Assembly (NCBI GenBank): GCA_022839045.1
Contig: JALHDI010000089.1
Location: 1 to 11,846, forward strand
Direction of reading: 5' to 3'
DNA from: Sporomusaceae bacterium
Lineage (GTDB): Bacteria; Bacillota_C; Negativicutes; Sporomusales_B; UBA7701
DNA: 11,846 nt
Below are positions 1-6,126 of the stretch, piece after piece (within the stretch, counting starts at the first letter, position 1; each line of letters opens with the position of its first letter). The translations under genes and the position numbers were made by a program. The notes beneath the pieces were generated by a model, which saw nothing but the letters and a program-made list of their open reading frames with translations, did not search any database and was not told the DNA's origin.

Positions 1-2
1 CG

Positions 3-776
3 ACGGCGGTGGCGTGGGCGGCGGTGTTCGCGGCCGGCGCGTACCGCCCGCTGGCCCGGGAGGATGTGAAGCCGCTGGTGCTGATAAGCCTGGCGGGGTT
101 TTTCGTGTTTCAGCTGGGGTTCGCCGCCGGGGTGGAGAAGACGACGGCCGGCAACGCTTCGCTGGTGATTTGCATGCTGCCGGTGAGCGTGGCGATTATC
201 AACCGCGTGTGGCGGATCGAGCCGATCACCGGCAGGATGGCGCTGGGGATCGCGGCTTCGCTGGCGGGGATGGTGCTGATCGTGCTCGGCTCGGGCAAGG
301 AGCTGAGCCTGGCGAGCAGCCATTTGCAGGGGGCGTTGCTGCTGCTGGGCGCGCAGGTGGGTTACGGGTATTACACCGTTTTTTCCCGCAGGCTGCTGAC
401 GCGGTACTCGGCTTATCAGGTGACGGCGGTGGTGGTGACGATTTCGGCGGCGCTGTTCACGCTTATCGCCCTGCCCGATCTGGCGGCGATCGGCTGGGGC
501 GGCGTGCCGGGGAAGGCGTGGCTGAGCGTGGCGTATTCGGGGGTGTTCGCGATATGCGTGGGCAATTTCCTGTGGGTGTGGGGCGTGGGCCGGATCGGCA
601 GCGCCCGGACGTCGCTGTTCAATAATTTTTCGCCCGTTTTCTCCGTGGTTGCGGGGTATTACCTCCTCGGCGAGGAGTTCGGGCTGATGCAGATGGCCGG
701 CGCGGCGGTGATTTTCTGGGGCCTGTATTTCGCCCGCCCGAAGCCGGCCGTCAAGCCGGCGGCACAAGAAGACTGA
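3..776 (+). CDS. EamA/DMT-family drug/metabolite transporter, 5'-truncated
   Basis: The reading frame is open to the left edge of the window, so the true start lies upstream. GTG at 9 is the first possible initiator but is probably internal. About 257 residues are visible against roughly 290-310 usual for 10-TM EamA transporters, so perhaps one or two N-terminal helices are missing. The protein is a run of hydrophobic helices. The internal duplication typical of EamA shows as two blocks, each ending in a Gly/Ala-rich helix followed by a short charged segment. The motif NASLVICMLPVSVAI in the first half and ARTSLFNNFSPVFSVVAGYYLLGEEF in the second half are the usual helix pair (x-N-x-x-P-V/P-V-F-x-x-x-x-G...LGE). 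Family members export or import small metabolites across the cytoplasmic membrane; the substrate cannot be read from sequence. The stop is only 15 bp before the PHP phosphatase start, which suggests co-transcription. Confidence 0.9.
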   Translation, partial: TAVAWAAVFAAGAYRPLAREDVKPLVLISLAGFFVFQLGFAAGVEKTTAGNASLVICMLPVSVAIINRVWRIEPITGRMALGIAASLAGMVLIVLGSGKELSLASSHLQGALLLLGAQVGYGYYTVFSRRLLTRYSAYQVTAVVVTISAALFTLIALPDLAAIGWGGVPGKAWLSVAYSGVFAICVGNFLWVWGVGRIGSARTSLFNNFSPVFSVVAGYYLLGEEFGLMQMAGAAVIFWGLYFARPKPAVKPAAQED

Positions 777-791
777 CCACGGAGGATGGGC

Positions 792-1565
792 ATGCTGTAC
801 GATACTCATATGCACACGCGGTTTTCGACTGATTCGCACATGACGATCGAGGCGGCGGTGGCCAGGGGCCGCGAGCTGGGCCTCGGGATCACGATCACGG
901 AGCACCTGGACCTCGATTACCCGGCGCCCAAGGCGTTCATTTTCGATATCGACGAGTATTTCCGCGCGTACGGCGATTGGCGCAGCGATACGCTGCTGCT
1001 GGGGATCGAGATCGGGATGCGCGGCGACCTGGTGCGGGAGAACGCGGCGGTCGTCGCCGGGCACCCGTTCGATTTCGTGATCGGCTCGATCCATGTGATC
1101 GACCGCATCGATATTTACCAGGAGGATTTCTACCGCCGCCGGACGAAGGCGGAGGTGTACGGCCAGTATTTCGGGCAGATGCTGGAGTGCCTGGGGTGCT
1201 ACGATTTCATCGACAGCCTGGGGCATATCGATTATATCGCCCGCTACGCGCGGTTCGACGACCCGGAGCTGCATTACGGCGAGTTCGCGGCCGCGCTGGA
1301 CGCGGTGCTGGGCCAGGTGGCGGAGCGGGAGAAGGCTTTGGAGGTCAACACCCGCCGTCTGGGCGACGCGGACACGGTGGCGGCGCTGCTGCCGATTTAC
1401 CACCGTTTCCGCCAGCTGGGCGGGCGGATGGTGACGATCGGTTCGGACGCGCACCGGGCGGAGGAGATCGGCAAGCATTTCGCGGTGGCGACCGATATGG
1501 CGGCGGCGTGCGGGCTGCGGCCGGTGTATTTCGTGAATCGCAAGCCGGAGTATGTGAAGCTGTAG
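792..1565 (+). CDS. PHP-domain histidinol-phosphatase (HisJ/HisK family)
   Basis: This is a PHP-type metal-dependent phosphatase of 257 aa, the usual size for HisJ/HisK enzymes, which dephosphorylate L-histidinol phosphate in the cytoplasm. Metal ligands are visible in order: DTHMH (D4, H6, H8), H16, TEHLD (E37, H38), GIEIG (E73), SIHVID (H101), GHIDYIA (H145) and a terminal GSDAH (D219, H221). I choose ATG 792 because GGAGG at 781-785 lies 6 bp before it. ATG 786 abuts the Shine-Dalgarno and would add only Met-Gly. No other his gene is nearby; it follows an EamA transporter by 15 bp and probably shares its transcript. HisJ-family annotations outside his operons are often untested, so another phosphoester substrate is possible. 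The gene ends just before a strong terminator. Confidence 0.88.
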   Translation: MLYDTHMHTRFSTDSHMTIEAAVARGRELGLGITITEHLDLDYPAPKAFIFDIDEYFRAYGDWRSDTLLLGIEIGMRGDLVRENAAVVAGHPFDFVIGSIHVIDRIDIYQEDFYRRRTKAEVYGQYFGQMLECLGCYDFIDSLGHIDYIARYARFDDPELHYGEFAAALDAVLGQVAEREKALEVNTRRLGDADTVAALLPIYHRFRQLGGRMVTIGSDAHRAEEIGKHFAVATDMAAACGLRPVYFVNRKPEYVKL

Positions 1566-1588
1566 CGGCCGCTCGGCCCGGGAAACGG

Positions 1589-1616
1589 AAAGGCCCTCTC
1601 GCGCGAGAGGGCTTTT
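1589..1616 (+). terminator. Intrinsic terminator between convergent genes
   Basis: A perfect 20-bp palindrome (GCCCTCTCGCGCGAGAGGGC, 1593-1612) is followed by TTTT and preceded by AAA, so the hairpin can extend by A-T pairs to 1589-1616. It lies 23 bp after the PHP phosphatase stop and 28 bp beyond the stop of the convergent DUF4870 gene, so it can serve both directions. The T-tract is short on the + strand (TTTTGGGGTTTG). Confidence 0.8.
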
Positions 1617-1624
1617 GGGGTTTG

Positions 1625-1643
1625 TGGGGGCTTATCAACGGCC
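1625..1643 (-). repeat. Solo arm of the dispersed dyad repeat
   Basis: These 19 bp (TGGGGGCTTATCAACGGCC on the + strand) are identical to the right end of the 121-bp dyad element at 8376-8394. Read on the minus strand, the copy begins at the first base after the TAG of the DUF4870 gene (1644-1646). The rest of the element is not obvious. The sequence between it and the other gene holds the palindromic terminator, and a GGCCG at 1567-1571 could be a decayed opposite end, but that part is weak. Confidence 0.7.
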
Positions 1644-1997
1644 CTATTGCAGTTTGGCGACCAGGCCCTGGATGAAGGGGTACCGGTAATGTTCGCCGTT
1701 CAAGGCCTTGAGGCCGGCGATGAGCGAGGTGACGACGAGGACGAGGGCGAGGACGGCGAGGACGGGGACGAGCAGGAAGCCGATGAGCACCATGCACAGG
1801 AGGCCGACGACCAGCCCCGCGACGAGGAGGGCGAGGTGGGCGACGAGGGCCTGGCGGGCGTGCTCGTAGACGAAGGGGTCTTCTTTTTTGAGCAGGAAGA
1901 TAACGAGCGGCGCGATGATGAACCCCAGGCCGCCGAAGAAGTAGGAGAGGTGGGCGATGATGGCCAGCAGTTTCTGCTCGCCGGTGACGGTGTTCAT
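1644..1997 (-). CDS. DUF4870 (Tic20-like) small membrane protein
   Basis: This 117-aa protein has three hydrophobic segments at about 11-36, 50-72 and 74-96. The signature FVYEHARQAL (about 42-51) lies between the first two, and a short NGEHYRYPF motif lies near the C-terminus. This arrangement is that of DUF4870, a family of small bacterial membrane proteins of unknown function distantly related to Tic20; I do not assign a role. ATG 1997 is preferred to ATG 2003: AGGAGGG (2004-2010) touches the latter with no spacing but lies 6 bp from the former. The gene is divergent from the nitroreductase gene, with a candidate promoter at 2017-2045, and the predicted leader is very short. It converges on the PHP phosphatase across a shared terminator, and its stop codon abuts a copy of the repeat end. 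Confidence 0.85.
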   Translation of the reverse strand: MNTVTGEQKLLAIIAHLSYFFGGLGFIIAPLVIFLLKKEDPFVYEHARQALVAHLALLVAGLVVGLLCMVLIGFLLVPVLAVLALVLVVTSLIAGLKALNGEHYRYPFIQGLVAKLQ

Positions 1998-2016
1998 GGG
2001 CATCCCTCCTGTTGTT

Positions 2017-2046
2017 ATTGTAGCCGATTGGGGCGTTTGCTACAAT
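2017..2046. promoter_or_regulatory. Nearly symmetric candidate bidirectional promoter
   Basis: An 8-bp inverted repeat (ATTGTAGC 2017-2024, GCTACAAT 2039-2046) places TTGTAG and TACAAT 17 bp apart on both strands. On the + strand, TTGTAG is 2018-2023 and TACAAT 2041-2046, pointing to the nitroreductase gene with about 145 nt of leader. On the - strand, TTGTAG is 2045-2040 and TACAAT 2022-2017, pointing to the DUF4870 gene with a transcription start close to its Shine-Dalgarno. The -10 elements are good; the -35 elements share only TTG plus one base with consensus. Confidence 0.5.
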
Positions 2047-2197
2047 ATATGCTTTTCGCGGCGGGGCGACGCCTGCGGCGGAGGAAACGCGGGCGTCGGC
2101 GGAGAATTTAGGAGGAGAGATTAGGCCGTTCACGGAGCGCCGGCTGCACGAACGACGTAGACGGGCTGGCGGAGCGGCCGGAGTGGAGGTGTTGGTT

Positions 2198-2767
2198 ATG
2201 GAGTTGCTCAACGCTATAAAGGAGCGCCGCAGCATCCGCAGGTTCAAGCCCGACCCGGTGCCGCGCGAGCTGCTGGAGCGGGTGATCGGCGAGGCGCTGT
2301 GGGCGCCGTCGGCGATGAATACGCAGCCGTGGCGTTTTTTCGTGCTGACGGGGGCCAGGAAGGAGGAGCTGGTGGCGATCGCCGCCAAGAGCATCGCCCA
2401 GCTCGATACAAGGCTTAAGGCGCTGTTCAAGGAGAGTATGCGCACTCTGGTGCACGGTTACTTCAAGGATTTCGGCGGCGCGCCGGCGGTGGTGGTGGCG
2501 CTGGCCAAGGTGCCGGAGACGGAAGGGTATATGGACGGCAGTTTCCAGTCGGCGGCGGCGGCTTTCTATAATTTTCTGCTGCTCGCCCACGAGGCGGGGC
2601 TGGGGACATGCTGGATGACGGGGCCGCTGTGGGTGGAGGGGGAGCTGCTGGAATTCCTCGGCCACCAGGACGGCTGGCGGCTGCTGGCCCTGACGCCGGT
2701 GGGCTGGCCCGATCAGGCGCCGCCGGTGCCGCCCCGGAGGCATACGGACGTTTTTTGGCTGGAATAG
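2198..2767 (+). CDS. Nitroreductase-family FMN flavoprotein
   Basis: This is a 189-aa member of the FMN-dependent nitroreductase superfamily, cytosolic homodimeric enzymes that transfer hydride from NAD(P)H to nitro compounds, quinones or other acceptors. The N-terminal FMN-phosphate motif ERRSIRRF (9-16) is followed by WAPSAMNTQPWRFFVLTG (35-52), and GLGTCWMTGPL (134-144) is the usual C-terminal flavin-contact region. Length is normal. The true substrate cannot be told from sequence. ATG 2198 is chosen because GGAGG at 2185-2189 lies 8 bp upstream; GTG 2183 would overlap that site. The gene is probably monocistronic, transcribed from the divergent promoter region near 2018-2046 and ending at a strong hairpin. 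The 5' leader of about 145 nt is GC-rich and also holds AGGAGGA at 2110-2116, with no convincing start codon after it. Confidence 0.9.
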   Translation: MELLNAIKERRSIRRFKPDPVPRELLERVIGEALWAPSAMNTQPWRFFVLTGARKEELVAIAAKSIAQLDTRLKALFKESMRTLVHGYFKDFGGAPAVVVALAKVPETEGYMDGSFQSAAAAFYNFLLLAHEAGLGTCWMTGPLWVEGELLEFLGHQDGWRLLALTPVGWPDQAPPVPPRRHTDVFWLE

Positions 2768-2770
2768 GAA

Positions 2771-2797
2771 GAGGCACGCGAACGCGTGCCTCTTTTT
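2771..2797 (+). terminator. Intrinsic terminator after the nitroreductase gene
   Basis: GAGGCACGCG (2771-2780) pairs with CGCGTGCCTC (2783-2792) through a minimal loop, followed by TTTTT (2793-2797). It starts 3 bp after the nitroreductase TAG. The convergent acyltransferase gene ends at 2796, inside the T-tract, so the hairpin may also stop that transcript, though the T-run on the minus strand is poor. Confidence 0.85.
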
Positions 2798-3977
2798 ATG
2801 CGTATTTGCGTGCTGCTCTGGCGCCGATGTTGTGGAGAAGTTTGGCGGCGACGGCCGGGTGCTGGAGCTCGAGGCGCTCAAGCGCGTGGCGCGGCAGCAC
2901 CAGCAGTTCGGCGTCGGTCTGGGCGATGACGGTGGTGTTCTGCCGCCCGTGGGCGATGAAGGCTTTTTCGCCGTAAACCTGGCCGGGGCGCAGGATGGCC
3001 ACCGACGGCCGCTGTTCGGGCAATTTCCGCCGTACGGACACCACGCCGGACATGATGACGAAGATGTCGTTGCACATGTCGAGCGGGTCGACGATGGCGT
3101 CGCCGGCCTTGCAGAGGATGATGTGGCCGGTGTCGGCGCTGGTCATGGCTTCCGCCTCGGTCATGCCGCGGAAGAGGGATACCGCTCTTTCCAGCGGCCG
3201 GCCGAGTTTGTCGGCGAGCATTTGCCAGATGTCGTCCTTGGTGATCAGCTGCCGGTTTATATAGCGGGAGGCATTGGGAAATTCGCTGCGGAACCATTCG
3301 GCCGCCGCCGGCGAGTTTTCCAGCTTGCGGGCGATGCGCCACAGGGGCGAACGAACTTGGCGGAGGTGGTCGAGGTCTTCCATGAGGATGACCATCGGCG
3401 ACATGTAACCGTAGCCGGGGACGCTGAAGTTACCCATGTAGCGCCGGTGGCCGAGCTGCTCGTACAGCGCCACCATATAGGGGGCGCCGACGGTGAAGTT
3501 GAAGGGGCAGTCGTGTTTGCGGAGGGTTTCATAGAGGGTCGCGGAAAGGAGATAGAACGCCTGCGAACGGCGGTAGCGGGGGTCGACCATGGTCTTGGAG
3601 GTGTAGGAGAGCTGGTTTGCCGGGTTGTTGGCCGGGAACTTGTCGAATTTTTCCAGGTCCATATTGTCGCGGAGATAGGCGGGGAAGTCGTGGCCTCTGC
3701 CGATGTGCAGGCGCATGGTGCCGACGATTTCCGACCTGGTGCGGGCATAGAAGAGCATGCACCGGTCGTCCGAGTCCTCGGAGTCGACAACCATCCTGTG
3801 CTTGTGGTCGGCGCTCGACAGCAGCTTGCCCATCTCTTCGACGTAGACCTGATAGCGGAAACGGTAGATTTTTTCCCGCTCTTTACGGGTGGTGGCAAGC
3901 CCGATGCTAATTTGGTCGGCTGCCCGGGAGGCGACGTTCGGGAGGGACTGTTCTGCTCGTGGTAAAGATTGACCCAT
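2796..3977 (-). CDS. GNAT acyltransferase (FeeM/LuxI-like) fused to a cyclic-nucleotide-binding-like domain
   Basis: The protein is 393 aa. Residues about 24-200 resemble the GNAT fold of N-acyl amino acid synthases and autoinducer synthases: YRFRYQVYVEEMGK (38-51) is the FR-Y-VYVEE motif, followed by a strand ending EIVGTMRL (83-90) and TSKTMVDPRYRRSQ (126-139) at the acyl-carrier/CoA side. Known relatives use acyl-ACP or acyl-CoA to acylate an amine. A helical linker (about 201-265) leads to a Crp/cNMP-binding-like beta-roll (about 266-375): NDIFVIMSGVVSVRR (303-317), ILRPGQVYGEKAF (328-340) and TTVIAQTDAELLVLP (348-362). There is no C-terminal helix-turn-helix, so it is not a transcription factor. 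The Arg expected before the A-T-V strand is replaced by Q346, with R345 one place earlier, so cyclic-nucleotide binding is uncertain. ATG 3977 has AAAGGA about 11 bp upstream; GTG 3986 is only 2 bp from it. Product and substrate are unknown. Confidence 0.8.
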   Translation of the reverse strand: MGQSLPRAEQSLPNVASRAADQISIGLATTRKEREKIYRFRYQVYVEEMGKLLSSADHKHRMVVDSEDSDDRCMLFYARTRSEIVGTMRLHIGRGHDFPAYLRDNMDLEKFDKFPANNPANQLSYTSKTMVDPRYRRSQAFYLLSATLYETLRKHDCPFNFTVGAPYMVALYEQLGHRRYMGNFSVPGYGYMSPMVILMEDLDHLRQVRSPLWRIARKLENSPAAAEWFRSEFPNASRYINRQLITKDDIWQMLADKLGRPLERAVSLFRGMTEAEAMTSADTGHIILCKAGDAIVDPLDMCNDIFVIMSGVVSVRRKLPEQRPSVAILRPGQVYGEKAFIAHGRQNTTVIAQTDAELLVLPRHALERLELQHPAVAAKLLHNIGARAARKYA

Positions 3978-4059
3978 GGAGAGCACATCCTTTCGTCAAT
4001 TTTACGCGCAGTAGCGAGCTTTCTCCACAAAACGACAAAAAGATTGTTCGAATACCAAT

Positions 4060-4088
4060 ATTTTACTATAATTTACATCTGTTGTCAA
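4060..4088 (-). promoter_or_regulatory. Sigma-A-type promoter of the acyltransferase gene
   Basis: On the minus strand a perfect TTGACA (4088-4083) is followed after exactly 17 bp by TAAAAT (4065-4060). Transcription would start near 4053, giving about 75 nt of leader before ATG 3977. It lies just downstream of the kinase terminator, so the acyltransferase is transcribed independently of the kinase. The surrounding AT-rich DNA contrasts with the GC-rich genes. Confidence 0.8.
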
Positions 4089-4121
4089 AAAAATATATTA
4101 TAGGATAATTTTCGACAAACT

Positions 4122-4153
4122 GCAAGAAAAAGAAAAAGGCCCGATTTGGGCCT
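4122..4153 (-). terminator. Intrinsic terminator after the histidine kinase gene
   Basis: On the minus strand AGGCCC (4153-4148) pairs with GGGCCT (4142-4137) around a 5-nt loop, followed by a long broken T-tract (TTTTTCTTTTTCTT). It lies about 87 bp after the kinase stop and upstream of the acyltransferase promoter. Confidence 0.8.
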
Positions 4154-4239
4154 GAAAAGCGGATTTTTGCGAGTGCCCCCGATTTTCCGGGAGGGGGATG
4201 TCTGTCTGTTGTTGTCGAAATAACTACTAAAGGCGAGAA

Positions 4240-5898
4240 TTAGTGCTTGTGCGGAAAGGCGACCGAGAAGGTGGTGCCGCACGGCGAGGTGTCCACCTGG
4301 ATTCTGGCCCGGTGGCGGTTGGCGATGCTGTAGCAGATGGCCAGGCCGAGACCGGTGCCTTTTTCTTTGGTGGTGAAGAAGGGGATGCCGAGTTTTTCGA
4401 GGACGTCGGCGGGGATTTCCGGCCCCTCGTTCCGGACGGCGAGGATTACGGAGCATTCGTCCGCATACGTCCTGATCGTCAGCACTTTGCCCGGCTCCAT
4501 TGCTTCGAGCCCGTTGCGCACGAGGTTGAGCAGCAGCTGGCGGATTTCTTTCTCGTCGAGCGGCAGGTCGGGCACGTTACCCAGGTCGAGGCGGACGACG
4601 TGGTTGGAGATGGCGGCGTCGGCGAGGATGAGGGGGAAGAGGGATTCGATAATGGCGTTGAGGTTGCGGGGCTGCTGATCGGTGAGGCGGTTTTTGCTGA
4701 GGGACAGATATTCGGTGATGAGGGCGTTGGCCCGGTCGAGTTCGTCGAGGAGGAGGCGGAAGTTGTCCCCGTACCGTTCGAACTCCTGCTTGCGGGACAT
4801 CACCTGCAGGTAGCCGCGCACCGTGGTCAGCGGGTTGCGGATCTCGTGGCCGATGTTGGCGGCCATCTGCCCAACGATGTTGAGGCGGTCGAGGCGGAAG
4901 ATCTCCTGCTCCAGCTCCTTGCGGGCGGTGACGTCGCGGATGATGCCTTCGACCGCCGTAGGGTCGCCGCTTTTGTCGCGGATGGGGACGACGTGCTGCT
5001 CGACCCATATCTGGCTCTGGTCTTTGCGGATGAGGCGAAAGGCGACGGGCATTTCCGTAGGCGTGAGCGTCTGGTCGAACTTCGGCAGGGAGAGCCTGTC
5101 ATCGATATGGACGATCTCGATGATCAGCCCGGGGTTCGCGTAGTATTCTTCCGGCCGGTAGCCGGTGACGTCTTCGGCGGCCGGGCTGATGTACTCGCAC
5201 GTGAGCTTGGGCTTCAGCCGGTAGCGGTAGATTATGTCCCGGGCGTTTTCCGCCAGGAGCCGGAATTGCTCCTCCTTTTTGGCTAGGTCGCTTCTGGTTT
5301 TTTCGAAATAGGTGAGGAGGAAGCCGATGCCGATGCCGAGCCGCAGAAAGGAGTCGATCATGTAGCCCCAGTGGGAAATCGACGGGTCGGCCCGGAATAT
5401 CGGCCAGTTAAACTGGTGGAGGCCGACGACGATGAAGGCGTAGGCGGTTATTTTTTTACTGAGGCCGTACGATTCGCCGGTCCGAAGCAGGATCAGGCCG
5501 GTGTAGGCGTATATCAGGCTGTAGACGACGATGTTGAGGAAAATCAGGTGGACGAGCGACCAGTTGAGCCACAGCCCGATGGTGGTGACGATTATCAGGA
5601 TGGCGGTGCTATATATCCAGAAGCGGGACAGCCGTTTGCCCACGAAGTTGGCCGTGCCCCAGGCGAGGAAAATGACGCACAACATGGCGACGATTTCGTA
5701 GAACAGCAGCATGGGGAGATATTTCATGATGGTAAAGGTGAAGGGGTCCATGACCGTTTTGACCACAACAATAGCCCACGCCGCTGTCCATATGCCCAGG
5801 AACCGTTCCCGGTACTGGTAATAAAGATAGGCGTATAAGAGGAGAACAACCGTTTTGATTCCCAGTGACGAAAAGATTGCCAAGTCAAATAAGGTCAT
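4240..5898 (-). CDS. Membrane PAS sensor histidine kinase, sporulation-kinase-like
   Basis: This 552-aa orphan histidine kinase has an N-terminal membrane region of about seven segments (residues 5-197). A PAS domain follows (about 207-330, with YRPEEYYANPG and the PAC end VEGIIRDVTARKELE), then a HisKA domain with phospho-acceptor H351 in GHEIRNPLTTVRGYLQ, and a HATPase domain with N-box LLLNLVRNGLEAM (456-468) and PFFTTKEKGTGLGLA (507-520). The HEIRNPLT-x-x-x-GYLQ H-box and KLG-x-PFFTTKE are typical of KinA-E-type kinases, which feed the Spo0 phosphorelay. In Clostridia and Negativicutes such orphans may act on Spo0A directly; that role here is inference. No response regulator is adjacent. 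The G1 box reads RNEGPEIP where D-x-G-x-G is usual (N490 for Asp, E494 for Gly), which may weaken ATP binding. Start: ATG 5898 with GGAG 6 bp upstream. Confidence 0.87.
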   Translation of the reverse strand: MTLFDLAIFSSLGIKTVVLLLYAYLYYQYRERFLGIWTAAWAIVVVKTVMDPFTFTIMKYLPMLLFYEIVAMLCVIFLAWGTANFVGKRLSRFWIYSTAILIIVTTIGLWLNWSLVHLIFLNIVVYSLIYAYTGLILLRTGESYGLSKKITAYAFIVVGLHQFNWPIFRADPSISHWGYMIDSFLRLGIGIGFLLTYFEKTRSDLAKKEEQFRLLAENARDIIYRYRLKPKLTCEYISPAAEDVTGYRPEEYYANPGLIIEIVHIDDRLSLPKFDQTLTPTEMPVAFRLIRKDQSQIWVEQHVVPIRDKSGDPTAVEGIIRDVTARKELEQEIFRLDRLNIVGQMAANIGHEIRNPLTTVRGYLQVMSRKQEFERYGDNFRLLLDELDRANALITEYLSLSKNRLTDQQPRNLNAIIESLFPLILADAAISNHVVRLDLGNVPDLPLDEKEIRQLLLNLVRNGLEAMEPGKVLTIRTYADECSVILAVRNEGPEIPADVLEKLGIPFFTTKEKGTGLGLAICYSIANRHRARIQVDTSPCGTTFSVAFPHKH

Positions 5899-5934
5899 AT
5901 TTCACTCCGATGAGAAAAAATACCATTAAAAGGG

Positions 5935-5965
5935 ATTATACATGCTTCCCGTAAAATCCTGTCAG
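5935..5965 (-). promoter_or_regulatory. Candidate promoter of the histidine kinase gene
   Basis: On the minus strand a perfect TATAAT (5940-5935) lies 37 bp upstream of ATG 5898. The best -35-like element is CTGACA (5965-5960) at a long 19-bp spacing, so the -10 is much stronger than the -35. Confidence 0.5.
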
Positions 5966-5987
5966 TTAAGTCATAAAATAACAATGT

Positions 5988-6022
5988 GCGATAAAATTGT
6001 GGCCATATCGCAATTTTATCGC
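5988..6022. repeat. Perfect 12-bp inverted repeat, candidate operator
   Basis: GCGATAAAATTG (5988-5999) and CAATTTTATCGC (6011-6022) are perfect inverted copies around an 11-bp spacer. The repeat lies between the divergent promoters of the kinase and glcD genes, upstream of both -35 regions. It has no T-tract, so it is not a terminator. The size and symmetry suit a dimeric regulator site, but I do not recognise the family. Confidence 0.6.
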
Positions 6023-6042
6023 CGGTTTAGCCATCAGGTGTA

Positions 6043-6072
6043 TTGCATAACCATATAAGTTTTGATTATGAT
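6043..6072 (+). promoter_or_regulatory. Candidate promoter of the glcD-type gene
   Basis: TTGCAT (6043-6048) and TATGAT (6067-6072) are separated by 18 bp in an AT-rich stretch. The predicted start is near 6079, about 48 nt before ATG 6127. A Fur-box-like sequence overlaps the -10 and the start point. Confidence 0.5.
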
Positions 6073-6083
6073 AATAATTATTG
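6069..6083 (+). promoter_or_regulatory. Fur-box-like 7-1-7 motif
   Basis: TGATAATAATTATTG (6069-6083) matches the classical 7-1-7 Fur box TGATAATNATTATCA at 12 of the 14 informative positions. It also overlaps the looser Fur-superfamily (PerR) pattern. It covers the -10 element and start point of the glcD promoter, the expected place for repression. AT-rich promoter DNA can match by chance. Confidence 0.4.
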
Positions 6084-6126
6084 ATGTTGCAGCGATGTCG
6101 AAGCCTGTGTGAGGAGGCAATGCATT

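Noticed and set aside
2124..2132. GGCCGTTCA, matching the first 9 bases of the dyad element
   Set aside because: The match stops after 9 bases and no paired arm follows, so chance or a very decayed copy cannot be separated.
2110..2197. AGGAGGA at 2110-2116 with an in-frame ATT at 2120 that would extend the nitroreductase by 26 residues
   Set aside because: ATT starts are rare, the extension is Arg-rich and unlike family N-termini, and ATG 2198 has its own well-spaced GGAGG.
1345..2445. Long open frame on the minus strand (366 codons) across three genes
   Set aside because: It runs antisense to the PHP phosphatase and nitroreductase and out of frame with DUF4870; its Pro/Arg/Ser-rich composition is typical of shadows in GC-rich DNA.
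2832..5286. Long + strand open frames opposite the acyltransferase and the kinase
   Set aside because: Glu/Gly/Val/Asp-rich translations are the usual antisense of GC-rich genes; the minus-strand products have clear domains and promoters.
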